From the NCBI GenBank assembly GCA_963772445.1, contig CAVYXK010000016.1, positions 62,001-126,000 of the forward strand: 64,000 nucleotides of DNA, read 5' to 3'. The notes under the pieces were generated by a model. That model had not been told where the DNA came from. It was given only the letters and a program-made list of their open reading frames with translations, and searched no databases. Source of the DNA: CAVYXK01 sp963772445 (GTDB lineage: Bacteria; Pseudomonadota; Alphaproteobacteria; Acetobacterales; Acetobacteraceae). Below, in pieces: positions 60,885 to 64,000 of this stretch (position 1 is the first letter of the stretch; each line of letters starts with the position of its first letter). Position numbers and translations under genes: made by a program.

Positions 60885-63224
60885 CTAGCTCGGGTGGCGG
60901 CGGACGAGAACCGGTATCGACTTCGCGGCCGGCGTGCCGCTTCTGGGATCATGGTAAGCGAGCGGTAGCAGAGGATTCGTTTCTGGATAATAAGCACCGA
61001 TCGAGCCTGCCGCGATGCTGTGAGGCTTGGCCCAGAATCCGCCTACGATCCGTCGCTTACCGTCGTCCGCCAGCAACTCGATTTCAACCTGGTCCCCCTC
61101 TACGAGTTCCCGCGCCTTCATGTCGTCTTCGTTCATGAAGACCACCATGCGCCCACCGAAAACGCCGCGATACCTGTCGTCGAGACTATAGATCGTCGTG
61201 TTGTACTGATCGTGGCTTCTGAGCGTCGCCAGTCGAAGCATGGCGCGATCGGCGACGGGGGAGTCCTCATCCACCCCTGGAAAGACCAGAAAATTGGCGC
61301 GGCCGGTTTCGGTGTTCCAGACACGCTGACGCGGGGGAGTCGAGAGATGAAAGCCGCCCGGCTGACGGATCCGTTCGTTGAAATTGGCGAACAGGTGCGG
61401 AAACACAGCGGCAATCTTCTCGCGGATCCGGCTGTAATCCCCGACGTAGAAGTCCCAGTCGATGCCGCAATCGGGCAGTGTGGCCTTTGCCATGCCACAG
61501 ACGATGTCAACCTCTGATTTCAGCTTCTCGCTTGGTGGTTCCACAAGGCCGGACGAGGCATGCACCATCGACATGCTGTCCTCGACCGTGACCGACTGCC
61601 GTTCGCTTTGCTGCATGTCGATGTCGCTGCGCGCCAGGCAAGGGAGCATCAGCGCCTGCTTGCCATGCACCAAGTGGCCGCGATTGAGCTTAGTGCTTAT
61701 CCCGACAGTCAGCCGCAGTTGGCGCATTGCCGCTTCGGCTATCGTCCAATCCGGCACGGCCCTGACGAAATTGCCCCCGAGCCCGACGAATACCTTGGCT
61801 CGTCCTTCGATCATCGCCTGAACAGCGGCGACAACGTTGTGACCACGCGCGCGCGGCGGGTCGAACCCGAACACTGCCTTGAGCTGGTCGAGGAATTCCG
61901 GTTTCGGCTTCTCGTCGATGCCGACCGTGCGGTCGCCCTGCACGTTGGAATGGCCGCGGACCGGGCAGATTCCAGCCCCGGGCTTGCCGAAATTACCCCG
62001 CATGAGAAGCAGGTTCACAGTTTGCTGCACGTTCGCCGTGCCGCATCGGTGCTGGGTGAGCCCCATGCCGTAGCAGACGATGACGGTGCGCGCCCGCGTG
62101 TAGATAGAAGCAACCCGTTCGAGCTGTTCGCGCGGCAGACCGCAGGCCCGTAGGATATCGTCCCAAGCGGTGCGGCGGAGATCATCCGCGAACGCGTCGA
62201 AGCCGTGTGTGTGCTGTTCGATGAAGGCAAGGTCGAGCACCGGTTCCGCACCGCTGCGCAGCGCCTCGTCGTGCGCCTCCAGCACCAGCTTCATGACCCC
62301 TTTCAGGGCCGCGACATCGCCGCCGCCACGCACCTGGCAATACTCGCTGGCGATCCTCGTCTCGCCGAACGTTGCCATCTCGACCGGGTCTTGCGGGGCG
62401 GCAAAACGCTCGAGGGCGCGTTCGCGCAAGGGATTGAACACCACGATTGGGACGCCGCGACGCGAGGCCCGATGCAGCTCGGTCATCATCCGGGGGCTGT
62501 TGGTGCCGGGATTTTGCCCGAGGATGAAAATCGCCTCGGTCTCGGCGAAATCGTCGAGCAGCACGGTTCCCTTGCCGATGCCGATGCTCTCGGGCAGGCC
62601 GACGCTGGTCGGCTCGTGGCACATATTGGAACAATCGGGGAAATTGTTCGTGCCGAAGCGCCGGACGAAGAGTTGGTACATGAACGCGGCTTCGTTCGAG
62701 GTGCGCCCCGATGTGTAGAACTCGGCCTCGTTCGGATCATCCAGCGCATTGAGTTCGCGGGCAATCAGGGCGAACGCGTCCGCCCAATCGATTGGCACAT
62801 AATGATCGGTTGCGCTATCGTAGCGCATCGGCTCGGTCAGCCGCCCCTGCTCCTCCAGCCAGTAATCGCTCTGCTGTTCCAGTTCGCGCACGGTGTGCGC
62901 CGCGAAGAACTCGCGCGTCACGCGGCGCTTGGTGAGCTCGAACGCCACCGCCTTGGCACCGTTCTCGCAGAATTCGAACGAGCTCGTATGGCGCGGGTCG
63001 GGCCAGGCGCAGCCGGGGCAATCGAACCCGTCCGGCTGGTTCATGGACAGCAGCGCCTTCGACCCCTTCAGCGCGATGCTCTGCTCGCGCAGCGCCTTCG
63101 CGGTGGCTCGCAAGGCACCCCAGCCACCAGCAGGCGGGCTGTACGGTGCGAAGTGCGGTGCGCCGTCCGGCGCATCATCGTCGCTGTCGGCGTGATCTGA
63201 CGGCAAGGGGAATTGGTCGCTCAT
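60885..63224 (-). CDS. FdhF/YdeP-family molybdopterin oxidoreductase
   Basis: The 779-residue protein begins MSDQFPLPSDHADSDDDAPD and has the YdeP-subfamily features. GFDCPGCAWPDPRHTSSFEF lies near the N-terminus, then molybdopterin motifs DWADAFALIARELNALDDPN, FYTSGRTSNEAAFMYQLFVR, IFILGQNPGTNSPRMMTEL, GICPVRGHSNVQGDRTVGI and the C-terminal molydop-binding beta-barrel (LRSHDQYNTTIYSLDDRYRG). E. coli YdeP is linked to acid resistance; formate dehydrogenase activity in the family is not well shown. It is the first gene of the minus-strand run ending in oxdC. An in-frame ATG at 63251 is less likely. Confidence 0.88.
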   Translation of the reverse strand: MSDQFPLPSDHADSDDDAPDGAPHFAPYSPPAGGWGALRATAKALREQSIALKGSKALLSMNQPDGFDCPGCAWPDPRHTSSFEFCENGAKAVAFELTKRRVTREFFAAHTVRELEQQSDYWLEEQGRLTEPMRYDSATDHYVPIDWADAFALIARELNALDDPNEAEFYTSGRTSNEAAFMYQLFVRRFGTNNFPDCSNMCHEPTSVGLPESIGIGKGTVLLDDFAETEAIFILGQNPGTNSPRMMTELHRASRRGVPIVVFNPLRERALERFAAPQDPVEMATFGETRIASEYCQVRGGGDVAALKGVMKLVLEAHDEALRSGAEPVLDLAFIEQHTHGFDAFADDLRRTAWDDILRACGLPREQLERVASIYTRARTVIVCYGMGLTQHRCGTANVQQTVNLLLMRGNFGKPGAGICPVRGHSNVQGDRTVGIDEKPKPEFLDQLKAVFGFDPPRARGHNVVAAVQAMIEGRAKVFVGLGGNFVRAVPDWTIAEAAMRQLRLTVGISTKLNRGHLVHGKQALMLPCLARSDIDMQQSERQSVTVEDSMSMVHASSGLVEPPSEKLKSEVDIVCGMAKATLPDCGIDWDFYVGDYSRIREKIAAVFPHLFANFNERIRQPGGFHLSTPPRQRVWNTETGRANFLVFPGVDEDSPVADRAMLRLATLRSHDQYNTTIYSLDDRYRGVFGGRMVVFMNEDDMKARELVEGDQVEIELLADDGKRRIVGGFWAKPHSIAAGSIGAYYPETNPLLPLAYHDPRSGTPAAKSIPVLVRRHPS

Positions 63225-63390
63225 CTGGTTTCCTTCACATGAAGGGAACACCGGCCCGGAGCTGGCGAACTTCCAACTGTGTCCGGGTGGGGCGATTGCA
63301 ACGGACTATCGAAGATGTGGCCCCGATATGCCGAATGGCCATGTCGATATGTTCAATCTGAATGGTGCTGGAGAAGCCTCGCATGCCTCG

Positions 63391-64000
63391 TCAGCCCACT
63401 TGCTTCAACTCGCGCTCAGCAGGAATTCCCAGCAGCTCCCGGGCGGTGCGCAAGTGCGTCGTGTGGAACCCTTCCGAGAAGCGGGAATAGAGGTCGTCCA
63501 GCAGCCCCAATCCACGCGAGGGATGGCCTCGGCGCGCCTCCAGCCGCGCCAGGCCCGTCGCGGCACGTAATTCCATCAGCAAAGCGGGCTGGCGGCGCGC
63601 GTGCTGGAGCGCCTGCACAAAATCTGCCTCGGCGCTGGTTTCCGAACCAGGGACGCCAGACGCCAACATGAGGTCGCCACGTACCACCAGAAACTCGGGC
63701 GCGTACCATCGTTGCATCGTTGCGCTGCGTCCCAGCGCCTGGTTTATCAGCGCCAGCGCCTGGGCGGGCCGGCCGGCGGCAGCCAGACCTTCAGCCAGCA
63801 CCCCGGTGAGTGACGGATAGAGCAGATCGAAGCGGCGTATTCCGACTTCATCAATCGTCGCATCGAACAACGAGCAGGCCTGTTCCTCCGCGCCGTCATT
63901 GGCAGCGAGCACACCTTGCGCCACCAGCGTGTGCGCCCGCCAGAACCATAGGCCATAGCGCGTCATCTGGTGCATCAGCAGAGCGGCGGCGTCCGCCAGA
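63391..64000 (-). CDS. C-terminal part of a helical-repeat (TPR-like) ATPase/cyclase-type regulator, cut by window end
   Basis: The frame is open from position 64000 (LADAAALLMHQMTRYGLWFW) to the stop at 63391. The sequence LYPSLTGVLAEGLAAAGRPA, QALALINQALGRS, RRQPALLMELRAATGLARLE and the end LYSRFSEGFHTTHLRTAREL is typical of the TPR tails of large AAA/adenylate-cyclase-like or winged-helix regulatory proteins. The N-terminal catalytic or DNA-binding part lies outside the window. It is transcribed in the same direction as the FdhF-like gene, about 165 bp upstream. Confidence 0.65.
   Translation of the reverse strand, partial: LADAAALLMHQMTRYGLWFWRAHTLVAQGVLAANDGAEEQACSLFDATIDEVGIRRFDLLYPSLTGVLAEGLAAAGRPAQALALINQALGRSATMQRWYAPEFLVVRGDLMLASGVPGSETSAEADFVQALQHARRQPALLMELRAATGLARLEARRGHPSRGLGLLDDLYSRFSEGFHTTHLRTARELLGIPAERELKQVG

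Overview
The window looks like a GC-rich alphaproteobacterial chromosome, most likely Acetobacteraceae or a close Rhodospirillales relative. The main clue is a hopanoid/isoprenoid block (hpnH, ispH, then divergently ispA-dxs-hpnI-hpnJ). A cyanide-insensitive-type cytochrome bd, a PHB depolymerase and many intergenic relic repeats fit the same guess. No rRNA or 16S marker is present, so the taxonomic call is inference.

Layout. 1-17.4 kb is ordinary chromosome: a broken DUF2252 gene, a peroxiredoxin, a PHB depolymerase with a ribbon-helix-helix regulator and its probable operator, a fluoroacetate-dehalogenase-like hydrolase, DUF924, an isochorismatase-family hydrolase divergent from a LysR gene, a GNAT, a molybdenum hydroxylase operon that has lost nearly all of its FAD subunit, and a LysR gene divergent from a frameshifted EmrAB-type efflux pair.

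17.5-30.6 kb is the most unusual part. The terminal repeats and both reading frames of one IS3-family element can be found about 13 kb apart, because the element has been filled by successive insertions. Its orfB carries two group II introns (A and C). Intron A holds a second intron (B) at the end of its domain V, an apparent two-intron twintron. Intron A's reverse transcriptase gene is also split by an ISL3-like element, itself hit by a 2.06-kb IS, and by a 3-kb serine-recombinase element, itself hit by a 278-bp MITE. Reading across the junctions rebuilds each disrupted gene, so the order of events can be deduced.

30.6-46 kb is still IS-rich. It has two copies of a 2.23-kb IS4-like element with two accessory genes, a second copy of the 2.06-kb IS inside an IS630 transposase, an IS6 fragment, a tRNA-Pro whose 3' end lies 3 bp from the convergent rtcB stop, a membrane-anchored TPR protein, and a LigD-type DNA ligase gene cut in two by an IS copy.

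46-64 kb returns to chromosome: tRNA-Ala, the hopanoid/isoprenoid genes, a GxxExxY gene between inverted repeats, Uma2, a hicA relic, and a long minus-strand gene set (FdhF/YdeP-like oxidoreductase, a poxB relic, cydA, cydB, a beta-hydroxyacid-dehydrogenase-like protein, an oxalate decarboxylase). That set could join oxalate and formate turnover to a quinol oxidase, possibly for acid or respiratory stress.

Many genes, including the normally essential dxs, carry single-base frameshifts. Some of these are probably sequence errors, so 'pseudogene' calls resting on one indel are provisional.
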